Part shown: positions 54,261 through 64,000 of the stretch, one piece after another
Numbering within the stretch: position 1 is the first letter of the stretch
How the letters are laid out: every line of letters begins with the position of its first letter
Source: Deinandra increscens subsp. villosa
Lineage: Eukaryota > Streptophyta > Magnoliopsida > Asterales > Asteraceae
Reading direction: 5' to 3'
Length of the DNA: 64,000 nucleotides
Assembly (NCBI GenBank): GCA_039602395.1
Contig: JBCNJP010000025.1
Coordinates: 42,882,922 to 42,946,921, forward strand
Notes under the pieces: model-generated
What the model was told of the DNA's origin: nothing
Seen by the model: the letters and a program-made list of their open reading frames with translations, nothing else
Database searches by the model: none
Program-made: the position numbers and the translations under genes

Positions 54261-57200
54261 TTAGTACTCAAATGACCCGAAGCACACAACTTCTGGTCGA
54301 CCAGTGTCTTCCACAAAATCAGTTGCAGCTTTGCTGACCACTTTAGGTTGCCACTGTATTGCCGCAGGTGCAGTTTTTACTGAAACTTCATCTTGTGAGG
54401 AAACACCAACACTAGAATCACTTTTGAAAACTGATTTACTTTTTGATTTAAAATGTGATGTTGGTGACTTAGAAAAAAATTTTCCGCCGGATTCATCAAT
54501 TATCATGGCAGTTTTTCCAGAAAATTTTCTTTTAACAGTAACAGGACAATCTTGTGCTAGATGTCCCTTTTGGCGACATTGATAGCACAAACGATATGAT
54601 CGGTTATATTGTGGCTTGTCTTGAACTGGATGACATTTATCAAAAAATTCAGACTCATCAGAAATATCATCAAAAACTTGAAATCGGTTAGAATGTACCC
54701 ATTTCGATGTAGAACTTTGAGGTGTAGCATTAGAACCGAATGAAGAAGATTCGTTCGGAGAACTGTCAGATGAAACTTTCTTCTTTTTCTTTCCTCCAAA
54801 TCCTTTCTCCATTGTGGAAATGAATACTTGAGCCAGATGATATATTTGATCCAAGTTTGTATCTTTCTTTGCTTTTTGAACCTTCTTTGACATGTTCTTC
54901 TTCTTTGCAAAATTCTTGCCTTCACTTCCCAATCCAGACTGTTTGTAACCAGGTAACTTGGATAGATCTATCTGAGAACTGGAACTACCAGATTTAGTAG
55001 CCTGAGTAAATTTAGCTTTAATGCCTTTCAAATCGTTTGCTTCAACCAACTTTGCAGCCACTACTGCATCATTCAATTCCACTTCATTTTTCTCAACTTT
55101 CTTGCCATCAGACAATTCTTTGCCAAGTACACCACCTTCCCTTGAAACAAATTTAACAAACGTAGATGTATCAGATGTTGAAGAGTTTACCTTCTTGTTG
55201 AGAATCTTTGAATTCTTCTCCTCCAGTTTCGCAGAAACACATCCAGAATAATTTTGCGTCATAGTTGAAGGGCTCCAATCAACAACAGACTCTGTTTGAT
55301 TCACTGGATGAGGAATTTGATTAAAATCATTGCCTCCAAACACTTTCCTGAAATTATCGTCGTGACACAAATAACTTGTAAAAGAATGAGAATTCTTCAA
55401 GTTATGCAATTGATGATGTAGATCCAAAATTTCAATATTCAAATCGGCAATAGTCTTTTGAGATTGGGCAACAACTATTTCTGAATGTATCAACCTCTCA
55501 GATGTGCTGTTTACCAATGACTTTTCTCTTTTCATACCATCATGAGCAGCATGCACTTCTTTGGTAATCTTATCCACTCTTTCCTTATAGATCTCAATAT
55601 TTCTGGTTAACAAGGTTTTGTCTTTCTTCAAAGAAATGATTGTGTCTTGCAATTCAGACTGAACAATTTGATATTGAATTCTATCAGCAGTAACTTCATC
55701 CAATACCTTCTGAAGTTTATCATTCGATCTCTGAAGGACTTCAACCTTTTTGATGGATTTTTGAAATAACTATTCAAAATCTTCACTAACATCTTTAGCT
55801 TGAGACTTATATTCTTCGACTTCCTTGACCAGCTTTTCATTGATAGAAGTAAGCTTGACAATTTTTGTCATGAACTCATCATTCTCGTGTTGAAGTTAAA
55901 ACTTTTGTTGATCATGTTGAATACTCCCTTCTGCCAACTGTTTCCGAAGATCTTCTAACTCTTTCAATAATAGACTCTTCTCTTGGAGTAACTTCTCATT
56001 CATTTTGAAAAAGCCATCAGAAACTTCACAATTCTGTTTATAACTTTCTAACTCTTCTTCGAGCTTCACCCTATCAACTGCTAACTTTTCCTTTTCTTGA
56101 CCCAATTCCTGAATTTTTCTATCTTTCTGAGTACAAAATTCACACACGGATTCATAACCACCCATTTCAAAATCAGAATTACTCGATTCAGATTTACTAG
56201 TCTCAGATACATATCCACTCAATTCAACCTCAATATTTGTCATCAATGCATAATGATCTAAAAAGTGGACTATAAATGCAGATTCATCTGGAGAATCTTT
56301 AGTCCAATCATACTCTTCATTAGTTTGAGATATCATAGCTTTAACTTCTTTATTGTGATCATGATTATCCGAATTACGAGGTTTAGAAGAAGATAGCTTG
56401 CATTCTCGAGCAAAATGTCCCAAACTGGAACATTTGTAACATTTTAGTTTAGACTTGTCTAAACCCAGTTTGGTGCCTCTAAATTCACCCATATTAGAAT
56501 TCTTTCCATGTTTGCCTATAAACCGTCTTCCTCTTTCAGCAATCATAGCCAACTGCCAATCCAAATCTAATTTATTTAGCTGATCATCATCCATCTGTTT
56601 TAGATCGTCCGGAACCAAACCAGAATTACCAATTTGACTAAATATGGAGCCAGATGAAGATCATACAAAAGCACCCAACAAAGAAGCTAGATCTTCGGTT
56701 GCTTGATTAGAAGTAGATTTGCTTGATGATCTATCAGGAATGGTAAAACTACAACCCGAAGAATTACCAGTATTTTCAGACTTTCCAGCAAGAAATGTCG
56801 TTATTGGTGGATTACTATTTGAAATAAAATATGATTTAGTTTTAGCATGCGCCGTAGCAGAATTCTCTCCAAAATATATATCAGGATTTTGAACTATTCG
56901 AGTTGCTAACTTTTTCACAAGTAATTCCATTTCCCAAGCTTTTAATTTGCTTAACACTTGATTGAATGACCAACTGGAGTAATTTGGATCATTAGTAAGC
57001 ATCATAACAAAGTTCTCCCACTTTTCGAGTAGAGATTCCAGAAAATTTTTCTTTGAATTCCTCTTCTTCTTTCTTGACTCCAACAACCTTAAGTTCATTG
57101 ATCAGATGTGAAAACCTAGAAATCAAGTCGGCAATACTTTCTTTGTCACAATGTTAAAAGTTGTCTAATTCTTTTAACAAAACTTTCTTTCGACTTTTCT

Positions 57201-57600
57201 TATATTGCTCGTTTCCTGCACACCTATCTTTCAATGCATCCCACAAAGTTTTTGATGTTGTGCAATTTTTGAATTGATGTAGAAGCTCTCTTGGTAGTGC
57301 CATTGTGATATTTCCATAACATTTCTTTTCTCGGGCATAAACTTTTCTTTGATCTTCATCAAGATCACTTCGTGCAATCGGTTGTCCATTTATCTGAGGA
57401 TATGTATAATCTTGTTCAATGGAAATCCATAAATTAATGTCAACAGCATTAATGAACGATTCAAATCGTTGCTTCCAATTCTCATAATCCTCCAACCTAA
57501 GGAACTTAGGAACTTTCTGATTTGTTCCTATTTCGTTATCATAGTTCAACATGGCTTGCATTGATGATTGAACAGCTGAAAATGCGTGAAACTCGCTCAT
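54261..57600 (-). pseudogene. Long gag with two zinc knuckles, gag-only family 1
   Basis: Starts at ATG 57598-57600 (MSEFHAFSAVQS). The frame reaches a stop at 57154-57156, shifts by one base near 57047, then runs to 54261 with in-frame stops only at 56661, 55896 and 55770. Total is about 1,110 codons, longer than the SIRE-type gag (about 970). Order: capsid core 57540-56900; first knuckle CYKCSSLGHFARECK at about 56442-56398; long coiled coil 56150-55400; Lys/Ser-rich linker; second knuckle CYQCRQKGHLAQDCP at about 54594-54550; short tail ending GSFEY. The double-knuckle layout matches SIRE-type gag, consistent with descent from that lineage. Few lesions for its length suggest recent decay. 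Confidence 0.85.
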
Positions 57601-57799
57601 TTTGAAATTACAATATCGAAAGCAAAAATTTCAAACTGAAAAACGGACGTCTTCCAAGCTGATTTTGGGGGTCAAACTAGGGGATACAGACCGTTAGGTG
57701 AGTACACGTCTAGATCTCGGAAAGACGAACGTTTTGACTGGTATTAGCTCGCGTAACTCTTAACGGTTCTCAAGTTACGTTAGTTTTAGTTAACATATG

Positions 57800-58115
57800 T
57801 TTTCTGCCAGCGGACCAATCAATTCTCGGCGGACCATAAGATTTCAGCGTACCAATCTCCGTACCAGATCAAATCAGCGGACCAAAATATGCTCAGCAGA
57901 CCAAATGAACTAGCGGACCAGATGCGGATCAGATTATCTCAGCGGACCAAAATTGGTACGGCGGACCAAATGGTACGGCGGACCAGAATATAACCGCCAC
58001 GGACCAACTTTGAAGATTGCCTTCCGGACCAGTTTCAGCGGACCAGAATACGGATGAAGATTGCCGTGCAGACCAGCTGCGGACCAACGGCGGACCAAGT
58101 GTTCTTTGAGCGGAC
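57800..58115 (-). repeat. GCGGACC motif cluster in the leader
   Basis: About 17 units such as AGCGGACCA, GGCGGACCA and GGTACGGCGGACC within 315 bases between PBS and gag, matching the cluster at 377-640. Confidence 0.85.
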
Positions 58116-58329
58116 CAACGCAGTTCGAACCTGATTCGTCTGATTTTCGCGAATTTCGACGTTTGGAGATGGAATTTGACTCAGTATGATGCGAAAACAT
58201 TCCAGGAACACTCAGAAATCATTTTTCACCTCTGAAACACTCGGAACTTCAAGAATTTTGAAGAAAAACGAAGAAAACCCACACTTTCTCACTCTAGAAC
58301 TCGAAATCATAGCAGTAGAGCAACCAATT

Positions 58330-58341
58330 GCTCTGATACCA
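58330..58341 (-). other. Primer-binding site
   Basis: GCTCTGATACCA on the plus strand, two bases from the 5' LTR; standard initiator tRNA-Met PBS. Confidence 0.95.
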
Positions 58342-58343
58342 CT

Positions 58344-58716
58344 TGTAAAACCACTGAACGATCTTACTACTACATGATTTGGTAATCGTATAAGAAACAA
58401 GAAGTAAATAAAGCTTCGCTTTATTGATTCACAAAGAGATTACACAAAGTCTAGAGAGAGAGAGTTACACACTCAATTACACACACTTAGTAGATGTAGA
58501 ATGACAGAACTAGTTGACTCTCTCTAACACGAACTATTTATAGTGTTAACATATGAAGTGGCGGACCACCAGCGTACCATTTGGTACGCCCGTACCAAAT
58601 GACCTGCGGACCATTTGGTACGCCGACATTAGCATGTTGGCACTAAGACTCACAAAGATGCTCTAACCTAGATACAATACACGAGACACAACGTAGCATA
58701 GGAATATGCTCTAACA
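58344..58716 (-). repeat. 5' LTR (373 bp)
   Basis: Ends TGTAAAACC and CTCTAACA on the plus strand; aligned with 52121-52491. Confidence 0.93.
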
Positions 58717-58947
58717 ATTTGTGACTATAAGTATTATTTGGTCATATTTCATTTTATGATAATTTGATGAGTTATTAAAAATTAATTTTGGTCATGATAA
58801 ATGAATAAAATATGTTACCATAAGTGTAATTTGGTCACATCTTTCATTTTATGAGAATTTTAATTGTGACTAAAGATAAATTCTAGTCATGCTAAATAAT
58901 AATATATATGTGACTATAAGTTTTTTTTGATCATATTTCATGATATT
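58717..58947 (-). repeat. CACTA subterminal repeat, third unit
   Basis: Starts with the right ATTTG duplication and continues the tandem unit interrupted at 52120 (GTGACTATAAGTATT...). Confidence 0.8.
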
Positions 58948-59056
58948 AGACATGTAAAAGAATATTTATATGGTGTTGGCATTTGCCAGGGGTCGAACTC
59001 ACAACCTTTCAAAGAAAATCACAAGACCAACCCGTTGGGCTAGCCCCTGAGAACGA
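58948..59056 (-). mobile_element. tRNA-related (SINE-like) fragment
   Basis: The minus strand reads GGGGCTAGCCCAACGGGTTGG, matching an RNA polymerase III A box (TAGCCCAACGGG), and 35-40 bases later GAGTTCGACCCC, matching a B box. The arms do not fold into a proper tRNA, so a tRNA-derived SINE head is more likely than a gene. No clear tail or duplication seen. Confidence 0.4.
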
Positions 59057-59406
59057 AATGTATTTCAATAACCAAATCTTTAACCTATACTCTCAATATA
59101 CAATAATAACTTTTAAGTATGAATATGGTTCCAACCCCAGATCCCTACAATTTTTTTATGTTTTCTATGAACTAAATTTTAAGCCATTATATGGATACCA
59201 TGAAATTATAACCATCCCAACTTGTTTAATAAAACGTTAAATACAAAAACATCTAATAATTTTGGTACTTCATAACATACACTAAACACGTAAAATCACA
59301 AAACATTAATTCATTAATAATTTTTGGTACTTCATAACATACATTAGTTCATTTAAAAAAAAACAAAAATTAAAACCATCAACACCTAGACTATTTTCAG
59401 AAAGCA
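59057..59406. other. A/T-rich stretch, no gene
   Basis: Contains TTCATAACATACA twice (about 59268 and 59330) within a short direct repeat including AATAATTTTGGTAC; nothing else recognised. Confidence 0.4.
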
Positions 59407-59750
59407 TCAGCCCTCATAGCAAATTCTTTCTTCTTTGGACGGTTCTTGATGATGGTTGGACTGATTTCCTTCATCCTTGATTGCAAAAGTTTGTTTTCTT
59501 GTTGGATCATCGTAAAAAGCGTGGACAATCGAGGGGCTACTGCAGTACAGGCTCTCACTCAAACGAACATGTTTTAGGAGGTCCTCCATCTCCTCCGTGA
59601 TTTTCTGCTGGTTGTAGGTGATGGCGTCCATACCAGCGGCAATCAACCCATTGTCCATGTACTTGGCTTGTTGATACTCTTTGCAAGCATCGGTTGCATC
59701 TTCTGTGGTTTCTATTTGAGGAGGGATGTGAAAGTGTGATGGCCGGCCAT
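59407..59750 (-). pseudogene. Small gene of unknown function inside the CACTA, frameshifted
   Basis: A TATAAATA box at 59812-59819 (minus strand) precedes ATG 59748-59750 in the context ACCATGGCC. That start reads only twelve codons before a stop. A second frame, open from about 59790 and continuing through MDNGLIAAGMDAIT to TGA at 59407, carries an 80-110-residue, mostly helical, acidic protein. I infer one gene with a frameshift after about 10 codons. I recognise no family. It may be a captured host gene fragment or a remnant of the second CACTA gene. Confidence 0.45.
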
Positions 59751-59811
59751 GGTAACTGAAATTGTGATTTTTTTGGGGAGGAAAAGTAGGATTATTCTCT
59801 TTCCCATCGTC

Positions 59812-59819
59812 TATTTATA
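59812..59819 (-). promoter_or_regulatory. TATA box of the small minus-strand gene
   Basis: TATAAATA on the minus strand, 62 bases upstream of the ATG at 59750. Confidence 0.55.
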
Positions 59820-60205
59820 GGATGAAAATCTCAAATAGATATAGGAATTCAATTGGCGGGACACTAAACCAAGTTAACGTGGGAAACCAAATCGAGATAT
59901 ATAAATAATTGATTTTAATTAATTTAATTAATAATAAAATGTAAATAGGTGATTTGATCGGGTTGTGGGGAGACGTGAGGAGAATTGAAAGGACGTCTGC
60001 CGATTCTTGCAGGTTTCTCAAATAACCTAGGTAATGATAGCTACAAAAAGCTATATGAAATATCGATAATTATAAGTACACCGGCCATATCTTCACCATA
60101 TCTTTTAATTTTGCACACGAAACACCGAAAAACTTTATCACATCAATATCTTCTTCTTCATCAATCAATCTGATTACTCGGGAAGAGGATATTTTCGTTG
60201 CCGCC
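59820..60205. other. Divergent intergenic region
   Basis: 386 bases between two divergently oriented small genes. It could serve as a two-way promoter region. No other feature seen. Confidence 0.35.
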
Positions 60206-60529
60206 ATGAGAATGGCGAATTCGAGTTCGTATACTCCAGTCCCACGGATGTCTGATTATGAGATAATGGAAAAAGTTGAAGCCCTCATTAGGGACCAACT
60301 TCGTCGGACAGAGGAGATTATCACGGTGTTGAGAAACAACATCTGACGTCTGGAAGCAGCTTCTCAGAGTAGAGCAGTGGTTGAAGCCAGGGTTGACCAC
60401 TTCAAGAGTCATGGATATCGTTTTGCAAAACCGTGCTTCAAGTATTTGGAGAAGGAGGCTGATTATGATCTAGCAATCAATGTGGAGATGGATCAGATGT
60501 TATCCATCATTAAGGAGCTGAACAAATAA
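60206..60529 (+). pseudogene. Small helical protein gene inside the CACTA, one in-frame stop
   Basis: ATG at 60206 in strong context (CCGCCATGA) opens a frame of 107 codons to TAA 60527-60529, broken only by TGA at 60344-60346. The first half is rich in Arg/Glu (MSDYEIMEKVEALIRDQL) and the second reads ARVDHFKSHGYRFAKPCF. The composition suggests a coiled, helical protein. It is transcribed away from the gene at 59750. I do not recognise a family. TGA readthrough is possible but a simple nonsense mutation is more likely. Confidence 0.45.
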
Positions 60530-61257
60530 AGGGTGAAGTTGTTGAAGGAGGTTGCTGGTGATGAAGGTGCATGATCGAGAAGGGTTGAAGTTTGTTTTGT
60601 GGTTTTTGTAAAGTTTTTTTGTGTGTTGATGATGATGGATTTTTTGTGAAGTTTTTGGGGGCTGCATGTTGCAGGTTTAATTGTTGATGATGATTAAAGG
60701 TATTTTTTTGGTTGATCAATACTTAATGGATAATGTAACACATGGAATTATAATGAATGGTAATGTTTAGTGTTTAATCCCTTTTTCGTAATTACTAGTT
60801 TGTTATTTGATTATGTTGTTTTTAGTTAAGTTGTTAAAATTCTAAATAGTAGTTATTTTTCATTGTGTTTTGAGGGTTGAGGATGGGGTAGTAAATTGGG
60901 GTATTGGTTTAGTTATCAGTTGGAGCTTTGCTGCATTGAGAAGGTTTTTTAATATGACTTTAAGGTTATATGACTTTCTGGGGTACTTTCACATTTTCTA
61001 TTTTAGGCAACGGTTTGACTTTTTCTGGGCAACAGTTCGATGATTTTCTAATTAGCTTTAGAGTTTCATATAATTTGAATGCCAATCAATAAAAATTAAT
61101 GAACAGATTGCAATGAAAATATAAATTTAACATGACAAATAATAAAAATCATGAACATTTTGCAATGGAAATGTAAAACGATTAAAATGATCAGTAATGG
61201 AGGTGAGGCAATCGGCGACTTCTTGTTGAAGTTGAGCGTCTTGAAATGACATCGTGA
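60530..61257. other. A/T-rich stretch, no gene
   Basis: Lies between the small gene and the end of the transposase gene; nothing recognised. Confidence 0.4.
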
Positions 61258-64000
61258 TTAAGTGCTCTCATGTGCCTGAAGCAAACAAATATTAGCGTAA
61301 GATGATGAATTAATTTGGAAAATAGAATACTAGATTGTAAAAATTTTAATGTGGATTTATTTAGGTTTGAAATAGGAAAAATGTATTATTAAATAATAAT
61401 AAGCATACATACCTTTCGTATAACTATACCCCGACAGTCGTCCCGGAAATAGTTGTTCCTGGATTGCTTACGCAACTCTATTGGGTCTAAAGATGGCAGT
61501 ATATTATCATTTTCAGGAAGAACCACTGTACTAAACTCCTCATCTTCATAAGCATCTCTGTAGTTTTTCGGAGGATTTTTTAAGACAATTGACCACCTCT
61601 TCTCAAGTTGTCCTGCAACGTAAAGTACTTGTTGGGATTGTGAAGCCAATATGAAAGGATCATCCTTATGTCCTAATCTACCAAGATCAACCAATGTGTA
61701 GCCAAGACTATCTTTCTTTAACCCATTCTTATTGTGAACCCAGTCACACTTGAAAAGAGAAATTCTTCGAAAATGATAATCGAGTATCCATATTTCTTGT
61801 AAAACGCCGTAATAATAAGTTTGGTCATAGGATACAACCTCTTTAGAAATGTGCATGTCGGTCGCCACTACACTAACCCCACTATTTTGATGAACTTTAC
61901 CTTCACGGAATTTTGTACGAAATGTAAATCCATTGATGTAATACACTTCGTATTTCACAACGTTCCTATTTGGTCCATGTGAAATCCACCTTACGGTTTC
62001 TGATATACTATCTTTGGAGACAGCTAACTCGCTCTCAACCTAAAATTATTTACTAAGTTGAGTTTTGAAAAAAAAACAACAATATAATAATAAAAGGAAC
62101 ATTATTTTTATAATATGAAAACAATTCACCTCGTCTCGTAGCCACTGACTAAATGTTTTACTATGCTCCTTCTCTAGCCATCCTTTTCCTTTAGAAATGT
62201 GTTTTTCTTCCAGATATTTCATGTGCCGACTGTAAAATAAATATTATATTATATATACATATATATATATTAACAAAATACATGTAAATAAGACTTACGC
62301 GATATAAGGTTCAACTTCAGAAGTATTTTGCATCACAAAGAAATGTGCTTTCATGAAGATATCTGAAGATACTTCAGTTGGTTTACCCGCTGATAATGGA
62401 TTCCCGTCCCTATTACCTTCAATGTCATTATTTGCAAATGTTTTATCCCTGTCAGGTGGTAAACCAATAGTGGCAATTTTTTTGGAACTCACTCAAAAAC
62501 TCAATCGTCTCTTCCGCAACATTCTCTTCGGCAATGCATCCTTCTGGCTTGTTTTTGTTTTGCACGTGTCCCTTTATAACCTTCATACACCTTTCAAATA
62601 GATACATCCACCTAAAGCAAACCAGACCACATAACTTTACCTCCCTTGTAAGGTGCACGGTCAAATGAACCATAACATCGAAAAATGAGGGGGGTAAGTA
62701 TTTCTCTAAAAGGCATAATGTAACACATAATTCTGCTTGCAATTTATCAAGCTCTTCCACCTTGATTTCCTTTCTACAAATAGCATTGAAAAAGAAGTAA
62801 AATCTGATACACAAAAGCAAAATGTATAACGTAAATAAAATAAATCAGATACATAAAATTATAATGTAAGTTTAAATGATATATAAAAGATAAAATTCAA
62901 AACCTTATAATAGTATTTCTTGCGTGTTTTGGCATAATAGACTGTATTGCAACGGCAAAAACTATTGCATGAGCATGTGGTAGTCATGTGATTTTAGTCT
63001 GATAAGCTTCCTATCCTTTAGACTAACCAAAGTAGAAAAATTAGAACAATACCCTTGTGGAACCCTTAACTTGTATAAAGTATCCCAAATTTGTCTTTTT
63101 CCTCGATTGTTAATGTGTAGCAAGCTGCCGGAAGTATTGTTTTATTGCCATCTTTCTTAGCTTGTAATTCTGGTCTTAAACCAAATGACTCCAAATCCAA
63201 CCGAGCCTCCAATCCATCTTTTGTCTTTCCAGGGATGTGTAACAGTGTACTAATGAGACTCTCAGCAACATTTTTTTCTATATGCATAAAATCTATACAG
63301 TGGTTGACAAAATTATACCGCCAATACTTTAGACGACGATACCATATATTAAATTTCTTCCAGTACGTGTCTTCTTTGTTGGTATCGTTTGATGTACCTA
63401 CTTATTTTTCTCTCCTTTTCCTTTTAATCTTTCCACCTCTTCCATTTGATTTTTGTCTTTCAAGATCATTTATCTTATCACCCTTACCCCATTTATTAAC
63501 AACATATTGTACCTCGTTATATATTTCTTCTCCATTCATAGGTTCCTTTGCAATTTCTAGCTCTTTTTGTCCATTGAATGCCATAGTTTGACGTCTGAAA
63601 GGATGTTCATAGGGTAGATAACGTCTGTGTCCAGCATAACTTTGTTTCTTTGACTTAGGGAGTCTAATACCGTGTGTTTTTTTCCTACACACTACACAAC
63701 CTTTGAATCCACTATATGGACAACCACAAAGTGTACCAAGGGCAGAATAATCATTTATCGTCCATAACACAACAGCAAGTAGTGCAAACGTTTCTTTTAA
63801 ATATGCATCGTATGTTTCGACTCCTATTTCAAATAAGATTTGTAGATCTTCAACCAACGGTTCTATAAAAACATCAATATCGTTACCTGGTGTTCCCAAT
63901 ATCAATAATACAAGCATGATGAACTTCCTTTTCATACACAACCAAGGTGGAAGGTTGTAAATAACCGATAAAATTGGCCATACACTGTGGTTTCGATTTC
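61258..64000 (-). pseudogene. CACTA transposase (TNP2-like), multi-exon, broken, partial
   Basis: Exons inferred on the minus strand: 64000-62904, 62803-62299, 62229-62130, 62039-61413 and 61275-61258, each bounded by GT...AG. Exon 1 carries the Transposase_21 core (SVWPILSVIYNLPPW, GNDIDVFIEPLVEDL, YDAYLKETF, FMHIEKNVAESL). Exon 2 carries DUF4218 (EELDKLQAELCVTLC, PPSFFDVMVHL, FRWMYLFER). Exon 4 carries DUF4216 (VYYINGFTF, ISLFKCDWV). This domain order is that of CACTA transposases, which cut and rejoin the element ends in the nucleus. Lesions: TAA at 63402-63404, a frameshift near 63070, a stop plus shift near 62960, and a shift near 62490. The 5' exons are outside the window. Confidence 0.88.

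Larger units (their letters stand above)
52121..58716 (-). mobile_element. Complete gag-only LTR element (TR-GAG type), family 1, 6.6 kb
   Basis: LTRs at 52121-52491 and 58344-58716, PBS at 58330-58341, leader with GCGGACC motifs, one long gag with two zinc knuckles (57600-54261), noncoding 3' region with conserved hairpins, polypurine tract at 52492-52502, and ATTTG duplications. No protease, integrase, RT or RNase H trace is present in the 5.85-kb interior, so it is non-autonomous by structure and not through a local deletion of this copy alone. LTRs differ at about seven sites in 371 (about 2 percent). Confidence 0.92.
42173..64000 (-). mobile_element. CACTA (En/Spm) transposon with two nested retrotransposons, right end outside window
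   Basis: The left terminus reads CACTAGTACAAAT at 42173, preceded by TAA, a possible 3-bp target duplication. Subterminal GTGTGAC/GTCACAC repeats follow (42190-42363, 51118-52120, 58717-58947), broken by two LTR-element insertions. Transposase gene remains of CACTA type lie at 61258-64000 on the minus strand, so 42173 is the element's 3' end. Without the nested elements the visible part is about 6.5 kb. The other inverted repeat is beyond 64000. Confidence 0.85.

Noticed and set aside
54304..54582. 92-codon plus-strand frame
   Set aside because: Antisense to the second zinc-knuckle region of gag.
58948..59056. Genuine tRNA gene
   Set aside because: A- and B-box-like blocks are present but the acceptor and T arms do not pair properly.
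63145..63591. 148-codon plus-strand frame
   Set aside because: It is antisense to the transposase exon and is T-rich with no domain.

Overview
The window looks like repeat-dense nuclear DNA of a flowering plant. Every protein-coding trace I can recognise belongs to a transposable element, and I could not support any free-standing host gene. The long Copia elements of the SIRE/Maximus type, with a very long gag and a large extra ORF after pol, together with the particular family of that extra ORF, suggest a eudicot and probably Asteraceae. That placement is inference from family recognition, not proof.

Region 1 (1-34,876). One old plus-strand SIRE/Maximus-type Copia appears to be split by later insertions. 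Its motif-rich 5' region and first half of gag lie at 1,228-4,728. The second half of gag and all of pol lie at 10,092-14,638. Its spacer, promoter-like region and extra ORF lie at 28,209-34,876. Into or beside it went (a) the 5' end of a minus-strand gag-only element (1-1,227), (b) a second minus-strand gag-only element (about 4,729-9,456) plus a plus-strand 3' end of a related element (9,457-10,091), and (c) a young, structurally complete 13-kb SIRE-type element (15,227-28,208) with near-identical LTRs, ACCTT target-site duplications, tRNA-primed PBS, gag, pol, an extra ORF of about 1,420 codons, and a polypurine tract.

Region 2 (34,877-42,172). A 500-base run of N is followed by a PBS-like stretch with leader repeats, a truncated third gag-only element (about 36,091-37,875), and a decayed minus-strand Gypsy fragment, probably Tat/Athila-like (37,876-42,172).

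Region 3 (42,173-64,000). This is one large minus-strand CACTA (En/Spm) transposon running off the right edge, with broken transposase exons (Transposase_21, DUF4218, DUF4216 order) at 61,258-64,000, two small divergent interrupted genes of unknown function, and subterminal GTGTGAC repeats. Two retrotransposons are nested in it, each with a perfect 5-bp duplication: a Tork-like Copia (42,364-51,117, ACAAT) that itself carries a solo LTR of a gag-only family inside gag (ACGGA), and a complete gag-only element (52,121-58,716, ATTTG).

The gag-only elements have LTRs, PBS, a long double-zinc-knuckle gag and a polypurine tract but no pol. They would have to borrow reverse transcriptase and integrase from an autonomous relative; the SIRE-type gag resemblance makes that lineage the natural partner (inference).

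The strongest unexplained signals are two. First, three consecutive hairpin modules are conserved in the 3' noncoding part of two different gag-only elements, with arms that change sequence but keep pairing, consistent with a selected RNA structure. Second, short family-specific, partly palindromic motif arrays (cores AGCGGA, CGGAC, CGAAC) are packed into LTRs, 5' leaders, the region upstream of the extra ORF and even coding sequence. Counts and alignments were made by eye.
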